A DNA stretch of 64,000 bases from Actinoplanes sichuanensis (lineage in GTDB: Bacteria; Actinomycetota; Actinomycetes; Mycobacteriales; Micromonosporaceae). The stretch spans positions 6,014,001-6,078,000 of the forward strand of contig NZ_AP028461.1 of the NCBI RefSeq assembly GCF_033097365.1. Direction: 5' to 3'. The notes beneath the pieces are model-generated. The model saw nothing but the letters and a program-made list of their open reading frames with translations, ran no database searches and was not told the origin of the DNA. Position 1 is the stretch's first letter; each line of letters starts with the position of its first letter. This document shows, piece after piece, positions 1-9,039 of the stretch. The position numbers and the translations under genes were made by a program.

Positions 1-193
1 GCCGGATGCCGCCGACGAGACGGCTGTTCTGGGTACGGGCCTGCTCGCTCAGCTTGTCGCGGACCTCGGTGGCCACGTTGCGGGCCTGGGTGCGGGCTTC
101 GGAGCCGACGCGCTGGGCCTGCTCCCGGGCGGTGCCGGTCACGTCGCTCACGGCCTCCCAGGCCGCCTGCCGTGCCGGTGATACGTCACTCAT
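1..193 (-). CDS. Small helical hypothetical protein, 5'-partial in window
   Basis: The first 64 residues of a leftward gene run off the left edge. The ATG is preceded by a strong GGGAGGAAC ribosome site seven bases upstream, so the start is secure. The visible protein is a charged amphipathic helix rich in Ala, Gln, Arg and Glu (AREQAQRVGSEARTQARN), with no signal peptide. Actinobacterial proteins of this type often continue into a membrane segment of the phage-holin-like or DUF3618 kind, but that part lies outside the window. Function unknown. Confidence 0.6.
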   Translation of the reverse strand, partial: MSDVSPARQAAWEAVSDVTGTAREQAQRVGSEARTQARNVATEVRDKLSEQARTQNSRLVGGIR

Positions 194-316
194 GGTAGTT
201 CCTCCCGAACCGAGGGGAATGCGTACAGCCAGTGAGCTACCCGCCCGTCGGCGATTGACTCGTCACCGGTTGTGGTGAATGGCGCGAAAACCCGAGCCTT
301 AAAACCAATGATCTTG

Positions 317-329
317 GGTACGGCGTACC
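317..329. promoter_or_regulatory. Short perfect palindrome upstream of folP2-like gene
   Basis: GGTACG and CGTACC flank a single central G about 40 bases before the downstream GTG. It lies in the 175-base gap between two divergent genes, the only other structure seen there. A regulator site is possible, but 6-bp arms are weak evidence. Confidence 0.25.
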
Positions 330-368
330 GCCTCGCCGTCCGGAAGGTCTTTGTTAGGGTCGCCAACC

Positions 369-1235
369 GTGAGCGAACTCCTCGGCCCGCGGGTCATCGG
401 CGGCCGGACCTACGACTTCTCCCGCCAGGTCGTCGTGATGGCGATCGTGAACCGCACGCCCGACTCGTTCCACGACCGGGGCCGCACGTTCGCGCTGGAG
501 AAGGCGACCGAGGCGGTGACGAAGGCGGCCGCCGACGGGGCCGACTGGATCGACATCGGCGGGGTGCCGTTCGCGCCGGGCCCGGAGGTCACCGCGGCCG
601 AGGAACTCGACCGGGTGCTGCCCGTCGTGGAGGCCGCGCGCGGGCTGGCGGGGGTCTCGGTCGACACGTTCCGTCCCGAGGTCGCCACCGCGGTGATCAA
701 GGCGGGCGCCGGGATCGTCAACGACACGTCCGGACTGCGTGACCCGGCGATGGCCGACGCGGTCGCCGGCACCGACGCGCAGCTGGTGATCTGTCACAGC
801 CTGGCCGCGCCGCGCACCGAGTACCCGAGCCCGCGATACGGCGACGTCACCGACGAGGTGGGCGCGTTCCTGCGGGCGAAGGTGGAGCTGGCGCTGTCCC
901 GCGGGGTCCGCCCGGACCAGATCATCATCGACCCGGGTCACGACCTCAACAAGAACACCTTCCACTCGCTGGAACTGTGCCGCCGGCTCGACGAGATCGC
1001 GGCGATCGGCTACCCGATGCTGGCGGCGCTGAGCAACAAGGACTTCATCGGCGAGACCCTGGACCGCCCCCAGCAGGAGCGGCTCGCCGGGACCCTGGCC
1101 ACGGTGGTCTTCTGCATCACCCGGGGCGCCCGGATCATGCGCGTGCACGACGTGAAGGCCGCCACCGACGCGATCCGGATGACCGAGGCGATGCTGGGGT
1201 GGCGCGAGCCCGCCTACACCCGCCACAACATCTAG
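369..1235 (+). CDS. folP2: Dihydropteroate synthase-like protein, FolP2 type
   Basis: A 288-residue TIM-barrel protein of the dihydropteroate synthase family. It opens with AIVNRTPDSF, where true DHPS has NVTPDSF. It lacks the Ser-Thr-Arg loop that binds the pterin/pABA site (GGVPFAPG is present instead), and the late SRK motif reads ALSNKDFIGE. These substitutions match the second mycobacterial paralogue FolP2, which is not regarded as an active DHPS. GTG at 369 is preferred; a TTG at 351 is in frame but adds only six unlike residues. No folate genes are adjacent. The stop overlaps that of the convergent TetR gene in a CTAG. Confidence 0.75.
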   Translation: MSELLGPRVIGGRTYDFSRQVVVMAIVNRTPDSFHDRGRTFALEKATEAVTKAAADGADWIDIGGVPFAPGPEVTAAEELDRVLPVVEAARGLAGVSVDTFRPEVATAVIKAGAGIVNDTSGLRDPAMADAVAGTDAQLVICHSLAAPRTEYPSPRYGDVTDEVGAFLRAKVELALSRGVRPDQIIIDPGHDLNKNTFHSLELCRRLDEIAAIGYPMLAALSNKDFIGETLDRPQQERLAGTLATVVFCITRGARIMRVHDVKAATDAIRMTEAMLGWREPAYTRHNI

Positions 1236-1777
1236 TCGTAGGGCAGGGTGCCGAGCAGGTCGGCCATCCAGGGCTGGGTGGGCACGGCGTCGGGGCCGAG
1301 CACCCGCATCGCACCGAGCACCGTGATCAGCATCCCGGAGGCGAAGAAGTCGCGGGCCTCCTCGGCTGAGGCGCCGGTCAGGTCGCGGACCAGGGTGAAC
1401 AGGTCGCCGTAACACTTGCGGACGGCGTCGCCCAGGCCCGGGTCGGCCGCCGCGGCGAAACCGTGCAGCAGCACCACCAGCAGGTCACGCTCGGCGAGCA
1501 GCTGCTTGTAGGCCATGCCCAGCCCGCGCAGGCTCGGATCCTGCGCGGCGGCGGCGCGCCACATCTGCTGCACGCGCTCGTTGGCATAGCGCATGGTGGC
1601 CAGGAACAGCTCCTGCTTCGAACCGAAGATGCGGATCACATACGGCTGTGACACCCCGGCGATCCGGGCCACCTGGTCGGTCGTCGTGCCTGCATAACCG
1701 CCCTGCGCGAAGGCGGTGACAGCCGCCTCCACGAGTTGCGCGTGGCGTTCCTGGGCGGTGAGGCGGGTCCGAACCAT
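1232..1777 (-). CDS. TetR-family regulator of the adjacent MFS pump
   Basis: 181 residues with an N-terminal TetR helix-turn-helix (about residues 25-55, TTTDQVARIAGVSQPYVIRIF) and a helical ligand domain. It is divergent from a DHA2 drug exporter only 67 bases away, the usual arrangement for a repressor of its efflux neighbour. The start at 1777 has no ribosome site directly upstream, so the message may be leaderless. Repeated motifs in the shared gap are candidate binding sites. The ligand is unknown. Confidence 0.85.
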   Translation of the reverse strand: MVRTRLTAQERHAQLVEAAVTAFAQGGYAGTTTDQVARIAGVSQPYVIRIFGSKQELFLATMRYANERVQQMWRAAAAQDPSLRGLGMAYKQLLAERDLLVVLLHGFAAAADPGLGDAVRKCYGDLFTLVRDLTGASAEEARDFFASGMLITVLGAMRVLGPDAVPTQPWMADLLGTLPYD

Positions 1778-1778
1778 G

Positions 1779-1825
1779 TTGACAGGTTATCAGTCGATGC
1801 ATACCTTCGTTAGTTATCAGTCGAT
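1779..1825 (+). promoter_or_regulatory. Promoter with duplicated GTTATCAGTCGAT operator
   Basis: The 13-bp sequence GTTATCAGTCGAT occurs at 1786-1798 and again at 1813-1825, 27 bp apart. The second copy extends into an imperfect dyad GTTATC-N4-GATTAC. The first copy lies between a perfect -35 (TTGACA, 1779-1784) and a TACCTT -10 (1802-1807). A TetR dimer bound here could block both the pump and its own gene. Confidence 0.55.
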
Positions 1826-1844
1826 TACAACTACGGGGAGCATC

Positions 1845-3230
1845 GTGACCACCCTCGCCGCGAAACCCACGCGAACCCGCCCGTTCGGGCTGGTGATCGC
1901 CGCCGTCGGCATCCCGGCCTTCATGGGCGCGCTGGACAACCTGGTCGTCAGCACCGCGCTACCGGTCATCCGCACCGAGCTCGGGGCCTCGATCGCCGAC
2001 CTGCAGTGGTTCGTCAACGCGTACACCCTGCCGTTCGCCGCCTTCCTTCTCACCGCGGCCGCGCTCGGTGACCGGATCGGCCGCCGCCGGATGTATCTGT
2101 TCGGCATCGCCGTCTTCACCGCGGCCTCGGCCGCGGCCGCCCTGGCCACCGAGCCCTGGCAGCTCACCGCCGCCCGCGCGGTGCAGGGCATCGGCGGCGC
2201 GGCCATCGCGCCGCTCTCGCTGACCCTGCTGGCGGCCGCGGTCCCGGATCGACTGCGCAACGCGGCGGTCGGCATCTGGGGCGGCATCACCGGCCTCGGT
2301 GTCGCGCTCGGCCCGGTGATCGGCGGCGCGGTCGTCGACGGCCTCACCTGGAACTGGATCTTCTGGGTCAACGTGCCGATCGGCGTCGGCGCGCTGATCC
2401 TGGCCGCGATCGTGCTGGACGAGTCCCGCGGTGGCGCGCGCCGCCTCGACCCGCTGGGCCTGCTGCTGTCGTCCAGCGGCATGCTGCTGCTGATCTGGGG
2501 CATCGTCGACGGCCCGGACCACGGCTGGACCTCCGGCCGGGTGCCGGTCATGCTCGCCACCGGCACCGCGCTGATCATCGCGTTCCTGGTCTGGCAGTCG
2601 CGCAACCCGGCGCCGATGCTGCCGCTGAGCCTGTTCCGGTCGCGGTCGTTCAGCCTGGTCAACGTGGTGACGCTGACGTTCTCGGCGGGCGCGTTCGGGT
2701 CGGTCTTCCTGCTCGCCCAGTTCTTCCAGGTCGTGCAGGGACTGACCCCGCTGGAGTCGGGGCTGCGGACCCTGCCGTGGACGGCTGCGCCGATGGTGGT
2801 CGCCCCGCTGGCCGGCATCTTCGGAGCCCGGCTCGGGCTGCGCAACCTGGTGGTGGCCGGGCAGGTGTTCCTGGCCGCCGGCATCCTGTGGATCGGGCTG
2901 GCCACCTCGACCAGTGCGAGCTACTCCGACTTCGTGGGCGCGTTCCTGCTGGCCGGTGTCGGCATGGGGTTGACCTTCGCACCGATCAGCACGATCACCC
3001 TGGCCAGCGTCGACGAGCAGCAGCGCGGGGTGGCGTCCGGGGCGAACAACACGATCCGCGAGTTCGGGGTGGCGTCCGGGGTGGCCGTGCTCTCCTCGAT
3101 CTTCAGCAGCCACGGCGGGTTCGCGAGCGGTCAGGACTTCGTGGACGGCGTGGTGCCCGCGGTCCTGACCGGAGCCGCCGTCCTCGCGGTCGGCGCACTG
3201 GTGGCCACCAGGTTGCCCGGCAAGATTTGA
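1845..3230 (+). CDS. MFS drug exporter, DHA2 (EmrB/QacA) family
   Basis: 461 residues in about 14 hydrophobic segments. Family signs are the early MGALDNLVVSTALPVI segment (motif D1-like), GDRIGRRRMYLFG (motif A) and ARAVQGIGGAAIAPL (motif B/C). GTG at 1845 is chosen because GGGGAG sits six bases upstream; the in-frame upstream extension covers the operator region and is not protein-like. Expected to export hydrophobic drugs by proton antiport across the cytoplasmic membrane. Substrate unknown. Probably induced when its ligand releases the divergent TetR protein. Confidence 0.9.
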   Translation: MTTLAAKPTRTRPFGLVIAAVGIPAFMGALDNLVVSTALPVIRTELGASIADLQWFVNAYTLPFAAFLLTAAALGDRIGRRRMYLFGIAVFTAASAAAALATEPWQLTAARAVQGIGGAAIAPLSLTLLAAAVPDRLRNAAVGIWGGITGLGVALGPVIGGAVVDGLTWNWIFWVNVPIGVGALILAAIVLDESRGGARRLDPLGLLLSSSGMLLLIWGIVDGPDHGWTSGRVPVMLATGTALIIAFLVWQSRNPAPMLPLSLFRSRSFSLVNVVTLTFSAGAFGSVFLLAQFFQVVQGLTPLESGLRTLPWTAAPMVVAPLAGIFGARLGLRNLVVAGQVFLAAGILWIGLATSTSASYSDFVGAFLLAGVGMGLTFAPISTITLASVDEQQRGVASGANNTIREFGVASGVAVLSSIFSSHGGFASGQDFVDGVVPAVLTGAAVLAVGALVATRLPGKI

Positions 3231-3237
3231 AACATCC

Positions 3238-3255
3238 TGTTGCGCGTACGCAACA
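3238..3255. promoter_or_regulatory. Perfect inverted repeat after MFS stop
   Basis: TGTTGCG and CGCAACA flank CGTA, starting eight bases after the MFS stop. There is no T-run, so it could be a weak terminator stem or an operator. Confidence 0.3.
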
Positions 3256-3384
3256 TGGCTGCAACGATGACCTTCAATTCTGCGCCGCCCGGTAATCGTG
3301 TGGTCCCCGGCACCGTCCTCGCCGGATCCGATCACGCCACGCTCTCCCCGGACCGGACGGCGCGGGACCCGTGAAAGTGAGCAG

Positions 3385-3464
3385 CGTGTGCCGGCCCTCC
3401 GACCGGCACACGCCTCCCGCCCCGGCGGCCTGTCTGCCGTCCACAAACGGTCGCCGGGGCTTTT
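3385..3464 (+). terminator. Two tandem hairpins between convergent genes
   Basis: The first stem pairs CGTGTGCCGG (3385-3394) with CCGGCACACG (3403-3412). The second pairs GCCCCGGCG (3419-3427) with CGCCGGGGC (3452-3460), followed directly by TTTT. The T-run suits rightward (MFS-side) transcription; the stems could also stop the leftward gene ending at 3475. Confidence 0.65.
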
Positions 3465-3474
3465 CACCTCTCTC

Positions 3475-5301
3475 TTAACCGATCTGCACCCACACGTCGT
3501 CGAGCGTGCCGTGGAACTGGTCGTTGTTCTGCCCGACACCCTTGCCGCCGACGGTGAACGGCTCGTGCGTCTCGACCGACAGCTCGACCGGCACCGCGAC
3601 CACCGACTCGAGGCGGTCGTCGACCAGGATGGCCAGCGTGGGACCGGTGCGCCGGCACTCCAGGGAGTGCCACTCGCCGTCGGCCACCGAGGTACGGCTA
3701 CGCGCCACGTACACCGTGGTCCCGGTCTTGTCGCTCATCCCGCAGCTGGGCTTGCCGGAGAGCCCGTCGACCTGCAGCTTGTACTGCCCGCCACCCTTCG
3801 AGTAGCCCTTCTGCAGGATGTTCTCGCCCCGGCCGGTCTCCGCCGGGGACAACTGCACACCCGCCCCGTACCGAAGGGGCCGGTCCTTGGGGTTGAGATC
3901 GTCGGTGTCGCCGGTCTGCAGGATGAGCCGGGGGCAGTCGTCGCCGGCGCACTTGGCCGGGAAGGCCAGGGCCTGGCCGTTGCCGTTCGGGACCATCCGC
4001 GGCATGGCGCCGTGCCGGGTGACCGTCCGCAGGAGGTGGCCGTGCCCGGACCCGTCGTCGAAGGTCCCGTCGGCGATCGTGGTGTCGAAGTTGTACGCGG
4101 CGACGTGATCCGCGGCGAGGGTGGCCGACTCGGTGCGCGGCGCGACGCCGGAGAACTCGACGTACCGTTTCCGGCTCATGCCGCCGACCAGGGTGAAGTC
4201 GCCGACCGCACTGATCGAGCCGAGCCACGGGCTGGCCGCCAACTGCCGGGTGCCGGCCACGCCGTTGGCCTGCGGCGCCCATTCGAGAAGGTTGCCCTCG
4301 CGGTCCACGGCGGCCAACTTGCCCCGCATCACCGAACCGTCGGTGCAACTGCCGCGGGTCCCGTTGTTCGTGGTGGTGCAGGCCTTGTCGAAGTGCCCGC
4401 CCACATAGACGGTGTCGTCGAGCACGGTCACCGCCTGCGCGTCGCCGTCGAACACGCGGGTCCAGCGGGTCTGACCGTCCCGGGTGTACGACACCGCCCG
4501 CCCACCCTGCCCGCCGAGCGCCGCGTACACCCCGTCGTCGTGTGCGGCCAGCGCGAACACCTGCGAGACCGGCTTCGGCAGGAACGTCTTGTCGAGCGCG
4601 CCGGTGCCCGGGTCGACGGCGGCGAGCCGCAGTGTCGAGCGCACGTCGTTGGTCTTGTGGAAGCTTCCCCCGAGGTAGACCCGGTCGGTGGTGACGGCGA
4701 GCGCGTTCACGGTGTCGTCGGTGGTCGGCGCCCACGCGTCGAGCGCACCGGATTCGGCGGTGAACGCGGCCAGGTTGGCCCGTGGCCGCCCGTCCACCGC
4801 GGTGATCCGCCCACCCAGGTAGATGCGCCCGTGTCCGGCGGCGATCGCGTTCGGCTGCCCGGCCACGACGTGCTTCAGTGACGTCACCCGACCGTCGGAC
4901 CCGTCGATGCCGGCGACCGCGTCCCGGGCCTCGCCGTTCACCGTGTCGAAGTCACCCGCCGCGTAGACGACACCCCGGTCGACGGCGAGGGCCCGGACGT
5001 TGGCGTCGGCGACGGGCTTCCAGTCCCGCAGCTCACCCGTACGTGCGTCGAAGGCGGCCAACCGGGTTCGTGGCTGGGCCTTGCCGCCGGCCGAGGCGGT
5101 GGTGAAGTCGCCACCCACGTAGACGGTGTCCCCGGCGTAGGCGACGGCATAGACGGGACCGTTGAACGAGGGGGTGACGGAGGGTTGTGAGGAGACGATC
5201 TCCGCGAAGGCCGTGCCACCGGCTGCGACGAGAACCGTCGCGACGCCGGTGATGATCGCACGACGCAGCACCCTTTTGCCTTGTTTGGGGATATTTGCCA
5301 C
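3475..5301 (-). CDS. Secreted beta-propeller protein with C-terminal LamG-like domain
   Basis: 608 residues. A signal peptide is visible ([20 protein letters not shown] followed by ala-rich cleavage). Residues about 45-380 hold repeated blades of the form VYVGGDF / RLAAFD..TG / VYLGGSF, typical of delta-60 or PQQ-like propeller repeats. The last 200 residues ([28 protein letters not shown]) look like a concanavalin/LamG_3 fold, common in extracellular glycan- or protein-binding proteins. The GTG start has a poor ribosome site. Likely surface-associated or released; the binding partner is unknown. Confidence 0.75.
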   Translation of the reverse strand: MANIPKQGKRVLRRAIITGVATVLVAAGGTAFAEIVSSQPSVTPSFNGPVYAVAYAGDTVYVGGDFTTASAGGKAQPRTRLAAFDARTGELRDWKPVADANVRALAVDRGVVYAAGDFDTVNGEARDAVAGIDGSDGRVTSLKHVVAGQPNAIAAGHGRIYLGGRITAVDGRPRANLAAFTAESGALDAWAPTTDDTVNALAVTTDRVYLGGSFHKTNDVRSTLRLAAVDPGTGALDKTFLPKPVSQVFALAAHDDGVYAALGGQGGRAVSYTRDGQTRWTRVFDGDAQAVTVLDDTVYVGGHFDKACTTTNNGTRGSCTDGSVMRGKLAAVDREGNLLEWAPQANGVAGTRQLAASPWLGSISAVGDFTLVGGMSRKRYVEFSGVAPRTESATLAADHVAAYNFDTTIADGTFDDGSGHGHLLRTVTRHGAMPRMVPNGNGQALAFPAKCAGDDCPRLILQTGDTDDLNPKDRPLRYGAGVQLSPAETGRGENILQKGYSKGGGQYKLQVDGLSGKPSCGMSDKTGTTVYVARSRTSVADGEWHSLECRRTGPTLAILVDDRLESVVAVPVELSVETHEPFTVGGKGVGQNNDQFHGTLDDVWVQIG

Positions 5302-5382
5302 GTAGGTAGCTAACTTCCGAGATCGGCAAAAGTCGCGGCGGGCACTATGCTCCGGCGTACGTCATCGAAGGAGGGGAATGTC

Positions 5383-5823
5383 GTGCCGCATCGTCGCCGC
5401 ACCGCCGTCACCGCCGCCCTGGTCATGGCCTCGGCCGCGCTCGCGGCCGGCTGCGACGGGGTCGAGATCGAGATCCCGGCCGGATCACTGCCGGCCCCGG
5501 TGAGCATCGCCCCGATCCCCTCGGCGTCGGCCGGGCAGCCGGAGTATGTGTGCACCGCCGTCTACAAGGTCCTCACCGAGGGCGCGGTCCGGCTGGCCGA
5601 GCACACCGTGAACGATGACGCCGAGGGCCTCAAGCACACCTTCGCCGACATGGCCGCCCAGATCTCGGCGGCCGGCGAGCGGAGCACCGACGCCGCACAG
5701 CGCGCCGCCGCCGGCCAGATCGCCGACGCCCTGGCGAACGCCTCCCGGCAGGGCGATCCGAAGGCTTTCCTGACCGGCGACTTCGCCACGATCGGCCAGA
5801 AGATCGACGGCACCTGTACGTAG
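5383..5823 (+). CDS. Predicted lipoprotein
   Basis: 146 residues from GTG at 5383, with an ideal AAGGAGGGG site upstream. The N-terminus is Arg-rich, then hydrophobic, ending in the lipobox ALAAGC (Cys is about residue 24), so it should be lipid-anchored to the outer face of the membrane. The mature part is Ala-rich and helical with two further Cys (YVCTAVYK and the C-terminal GTCT) that may pair. No domain recognised. It shares a bidirectional hairpin with the convergent DUF4360 gene. Confidence 0.75.
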   Translation: MPHRRRTAVTAALVMASAALAAGCDGVEIEIPAGSLPAPVSIAPIPSASAGQPEYVCTAVYKVLTEGAVRLAEHTVNDDAEGLKHTFADMAAQISAAGERSTDAAQRAAAGQIADALANASRQGDPKAFLTGDFATIGQKIDGTCT

Positions 5824-5825
5824 TT

Positions 5826-5860
5826 CGGTGGTGGCGAACGTTGCGGATTCGCCACCACCG
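5826..5860. terminator. Bidirectional hairpin terminator
   Basis: Thirteen-base perfect arms (CGGTGGTGGCGAA and TTCGCCACCACCG) with a nine-base loop lie between the converging lipoprotein and DUF4360 genes. It starts three bases after the lipoprotein stop. Confidence 0.8.
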
Positions 5861-5867
5861 TTCCGCG

Positions 5868-6524
5868 TTACTTGGTGGGGCAGCGCATCCAGGAGAAGTG
5901 GTAGATGGTCTCGATGCTTCCGTCGGTGGAGTCCATCGTCAGGTAGCTGACGTCGGTCGACGTGCCCTTGGTGACGCGCAGCTCGGTGTTGATGTTGAGG
6001 TTGCGCTGCTCACCGCAGGGCCGGAAGACCTGCGACGCGATCGGCACCGAGTCGCTGGCGATCCAGTTGTCGTCCAGCGGCGCGGCGATCGCGTGGTTGG
6101 CGTAGCTGCCGACCGTCATACCCTGGAAGTAGTAGTTCGCCCGCTGCTGCGCGACGGCGCCGCGCTGGAGGTACCCGTAGCCGCGGTAGTCCACCTTGGC
6201 GATCGCGAAGGTGAATCCGGCCGGCGCGTGGACCAGGACGTTGAGCTGGCAGTTCTTGCGGTTCTCGGTGACCGCGATGTTCGGGCCCGCCTGCGCCAGG
6301 TAGGCGCTGTAGATCGCGGTGAAGGCGGAGTTGTCGGGCGAGATGGCGACGTCGGCGGTGCCCGGCGCGCAGCCCGAACCGGCCATGGCGACCAACTCGA
6401 TGGACATCTCACCGGTCGGCGGCGGGTCGACGATGACGATGATCGCCGACGCCGGCGTGGCGCCGAGCAGCGTGGACGCGAGAAGCGCCAGCGCCACCAC
6501 GCCACGGGTTAACAACCTTTTCAT
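5868..6524 (-). CDS. Secreted DUF4360 protein (copy 1)
   Basis: 218 residues from the ATG at 6524 with GAAGGGG upstream. It has a Sec signal peptide (MKRLLTRGVVALALLAS, cleavage after TPASA). The mature protein carries the DUF4360 pattern: GSGCAPGTADV, RKNCQLNV, DYRGYG, YYFQGM, CGEQRNLNINTELRV and a final Cys. Conserved cysteines suggest disulfides outside the cell. It is a clear paralogue of the divergent gene at 6886. The family function is unknown. Confidence 0.85.
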   Translation of the reverse strand: MKRLLTRGVVALALLASTLLGATPASAIIVIVDPPPTGEMSIELVAMAGSGCAPGTADVAISPDNSAFTAIYSAYLAQAGPNIAVTENRKNCQLNVLVHAPAGFTFAIAKVDYRGYGYLQRGAVAQQRANYYFQGMTVGSYANHAIAAPLDDNWIASDSVPIASQVFRPCGEQRNLNINTELRVTKGTSTDVSYLTMDSTDGSIETIYHFSWMRCPTK

Positions 6525-6561
6525 TTTCACCCCTTCGGGGACGGGAACGGACGGGCCCAAG

Positions 6562-6631
6562 CTATTGATGCATGTCAATAGAAGTCAACAGCCGTACACC
6601 TCGCAGGAGCACCTATTGATGTCCATCGATA
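6562..6631. promoter_or_regulatory. Two related palindromes in the divergent DUF4360 promoter region
   Basis: Site 1 (6562-6581) is a perfect dyad with arms CTATTGA/TCAATAG. Site 2 (6614-6631) pairs TATTGATG with CATCGATA. Both begin with CTATTGATG, and their centres are 51 bp apart, close to five helical turns. The 361-base gap (6525-6885) is strikingly AT-richer than its surroundings. No gene is seen in it. Confidence 0.5.
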
Positions 6632-6885
6632 AAGAGGAGGGCAAGGCATCAACCTGGCAAAAGCTGGCAAACTAGAACACGCTTTAAGCGAAATAAGCAT
6701 ATTTGCCCGGCGACGAGACCAGCGTCAATGCAACTTGCACGACCCCGCGGAGATCAATAAGTAATTCATCCTTGTAAATACGATAGGGCCGCCACTACGG
6801 TGGTCGCGGATGCGCTGACCGCCGTTCTGGAATGGTTCCAGATTTTCCATACTGTGGCACCCACCCGTTCCCCGGAAGGAAGTCC

Positions 6886-7509
6886 ATGAAGAACAGCAAT
6901 CGCGTGATGGCGGCCGTGCTGACCACGGCCCTCGCCGTCCCGCTCGCCGCCGCCCCCGCCCAGGCCGCCGCGGCCGCGCCGGCCATCACCGTCGAGGTGA
7001 TCGCCAGCAACGGCTCGGGCTGCGCCCCCGGCACCGCCTCGGTCGTCAGCAACGGCGACAACACCGGATTCCGCGTCAAATACCGGGACTTCGTCGCCGA
7101 AGCCGGTGGCGGCGCCGCCGTCGTCGACAGGCGCAAGAACTGCCAGCTCGGCGTCCTGGTGACCATCCCGGACGGCTGGACCATCGCGATCGCCTCGGCC
7201 AACTACCGCGGCAAGGCCTTCCTCCGCTCCGGCGCCAGCGCCCTCCAGCGCACCAGCTACTACTGGCAGGGCACGTCCACCACCGAGCGTAAGGACGTGA
7301 CGTTCACCGGCCCCCTGAACGGTCTCTGGACCACGTGGGACGTCGCGCCCGTGCTCACCTACGCCGAGTGCGGCTCGCAGAGCGTGCTCAACATCAACAC
7401 CGAGCTGCGGGTCGACGCCGGCACCTCCAGCGGCACCAACAGCATGTCGATGAACGTCACCGAGGGCGACGTCGACACGCTCTTCAACTTCAGCCTGTCC
7501 TCCTGCTGA
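6886..7509 (+). CDS. Secreted DUF4360 protein (copy 2)
   Basis: 207 residues from ATG 6886 with GGAAGGAAG upstream. Signal peptide MKNSNRVMAAVLTTALAVPL, cleavage near AQAAA. It repeats the landmarks of its neighbour: GSGCAPGTASV, RKNCQLGV, NYRGKA, YYWQG, CGSQSVLNINTELRV, and a terminal Cys. The two genes diverge from one AT-rich control region and are probably co-expressed. DUF4360 proteins are common in streptomycetes and fungi; their role is unknown. Confidence 0.85.
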   Translation: MKNSNRVMAAVLTTALAVPLAAAPAQAAAAAPAITVEVIASNGSGCAPGTASVVSNGDNTGFRVKYRDFVAEAGGGAAVVDRRKNCQLGVLVTIPDGWTIAIASANYRGKAFLRSGASALQRTSYYWQGTSTTERKDVTFTGPLNGLWTTWDVAPVLTYAECGSQSVLNINTELRVDAGTSSGTNSMSMNVTEGDVDTLFNFSLSSC

Positions 7510-7524
7510 CTCCTGGCCACTCCG

Positions 7525-7551
7525 CCCGGCTGGCCGTCACCGCCAGCCGGG
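7525..7551. terminator. Bidirectional hairpin terminator
   Basis: CCCGGCTGGC (7525-7534) pairs perfectly with GCCAGCCGGG (7542-7551) across a seven-base loop, between convergent DUF4360 and MocR genes. Confidence 0.7.
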
Positions 7552-7557
7552 ACCGGC

Positions 7558-8973
7558 TCACCCCGCATCGAAACAGCCGGACAGCAGGCGCAACGCCACC
7601 GGCAGCCGATCGGTCGCCACCGATCCGAAGCCGATCACCAGACCGTCCCGATCAGGCGGCCCCATCGCGAAGTGCGCCAGCGTCTGCACCGCCACCCCGG
7701 CCCGCGCGGCGCGTCCGACCACGGTGGCGGCCCCGGTCCGGACCTCCGGGCGCAGGTGGGCGGTCAGGTGCAGGCCGGCCGTCGACGGCACCGGGACCAG
7801 CCACCGGGACAGCTCACCACGCAGGGCACCGAGAAGCAGGGCACGGCGTTCGCCGTAAACCCGGGTGACGGTACGCAGATGCCTGGCGAACAGCCCCTCG
7901 TCGAGGAACGCGGCGAGCGCCGCCTCGGTGCCGGGATCACTGTGCTGGACGGTGACCTCCCGAGCCCGAAGCAGCGCCGGGCGCAGTCCGGCCGGGGCGA
8001 TCAGGAACCCCAGCCGCAGCGCCGGCAGCATGGTCTTGGAGAACGATCCGACGTAGACGACCCGGCCCGCGGCATCGAGGCTGTGCAGCGGCTCCAGCGG
8101 CCGGTTCGCGAAACGGAACTCGCTGTCATAGTCGTCCTCGACGATCGCCGCGTCGTGCCGCCCGGCCCAGGCGAGCAGCTCCCGTCGCCGGGCCAGGGCC
8201 ATGGTCACGCCGGTCGGGAACTGATGCGACGGTGTGGTGTAAACCAGTCGGGCGTCGGCCGGCAGCGCGTCGACGATCAGGCCCCGCGAATCCACCGGGA
8301 CGCCGACCACCCTCGCACCCTGGGTCTGGAACAACGCACGGACCTGCGGATATCCCGGATCCTCCACGGCGACCACGTCGCCCGGCGCCAGCAGCACCCG
8401 GCCGATCAGGTCGAACGCCTGCTGGGCGCCGCTGGTCACCAGCACGTCGGCGGCGGTGGCCCGGACCGACCGGGCGGTCCCCAGGCGTCGGGCCACGGCC
8501 GCGCGCAGCGCCGGGTTTCCGGCCGGACCGGCCCGGCGGCCCTCGATCAGGGTGGTGAGCCGCGTCTCCCGACCGACCAACCGACGCCAGGCCGCCAGCG
8601 GGAACAGGTCCGCGTCCGGCGTTCCGACCCGCAGGTCATAGCGGGGTACGGGCGGAGCCGGCCCCGTTTCCGACGCCCAGATCGGGCGGGGGCGCAGGCT
8701 GCCGCCGGGTGTCACGGAAGCGGGGCGGAGGCCACCACCGGCTTCGACATACGTCCCGGATCCGACCCGCGCGGTCACGAATCCCTCGGCGACAAGCCGC
8801 TCGTACGCGGTGGCGACGGTGTTGCGGGACACCTCGGTGGCCCGGGCCAGCTCCCGGGTGGGCGGCAGCCGCTCGCCGGGCCGCAGCCGTCCGTCGAGGA
8901 TCGCCTCGCGCAGCTGCCGATACACCTGAACGACCAGGTCGTCGGGCCCGTCCAGGTGCACCTCGAAACTCAT
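7558..8973 (-). CDS. MocR/PdxR-type regulator: GntR HTH fused to aminotransferase fold
   Basis: 471 residues. Residues 10-75 form a GntR winged helix ([36 protein letters not shown]). The rest is a fold-type I aminotransferase domain with [24 protein letters not shown] and the PLP-lysine region [17 protein letters not shown]. MocR proteins use the bound PLP as an effector and usually regulate a neighbour. No pyridoxal synthase genes lie nearby; the divergent gene is the DsbA-like reductase 66 bases away, a plausible target. Confidence 0.88.
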   Translation of the reverse strand: MSFEVHLDGPDDLVVQVYRQLREAILDGRLRPGERLPPTRELARATEVSRNTVATAYERLVAEGFVTARVGSGTYVEAGGGLRPASVTPGGSLRPRPIWASETGPAPPVPRYDLRVGTPDADLFPLAAWRRLVGRETRLTTLIEGRRAGPAGNPALRAAVARRLGTARSVRATAADVLVTSGAQQAFDLIGRVLLAPGDVVAVEDPGYPQVRALFQTQGARVVGVPVDSRGLIVDALPADARLVYTTPSHQFPTGVTMALARRRELLAWAGRHDAAIVEDDYDSEFRFANRPLEPLHSLDAAGRVVYVGSFSKTMLPALRLGFLIAPAGLRPALLRAREVTVQHSDPGTEAALAAFLDEGLFARHLRTVTRVYGERRALLLGALRGELSRWLVPVPSTAGLHLTAHLRPEVRTGAATVVGRAARAGVAVQTLAHFAMGPPDRDGLVIGFGSVATDRLPVALRLLSGCFDAG

Positions 8974-9039
8974 TGGCCCTCTCAGATCACGCGGAATTGG
9001 CTCTTGGAGGATGCCAATGTAGCGCTCAGGCTGGTCGGC

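Noticed and set aside
354..1415. 353-codon open frame antisense to folP2
   Set aside because: Arg/Pro-rich translation with no domain; it is the mirror of a well-supported gene. The same applies to many other antisense frames, such as 1817-2905, 1959-3539, 52158-54500 and 57270-58205.
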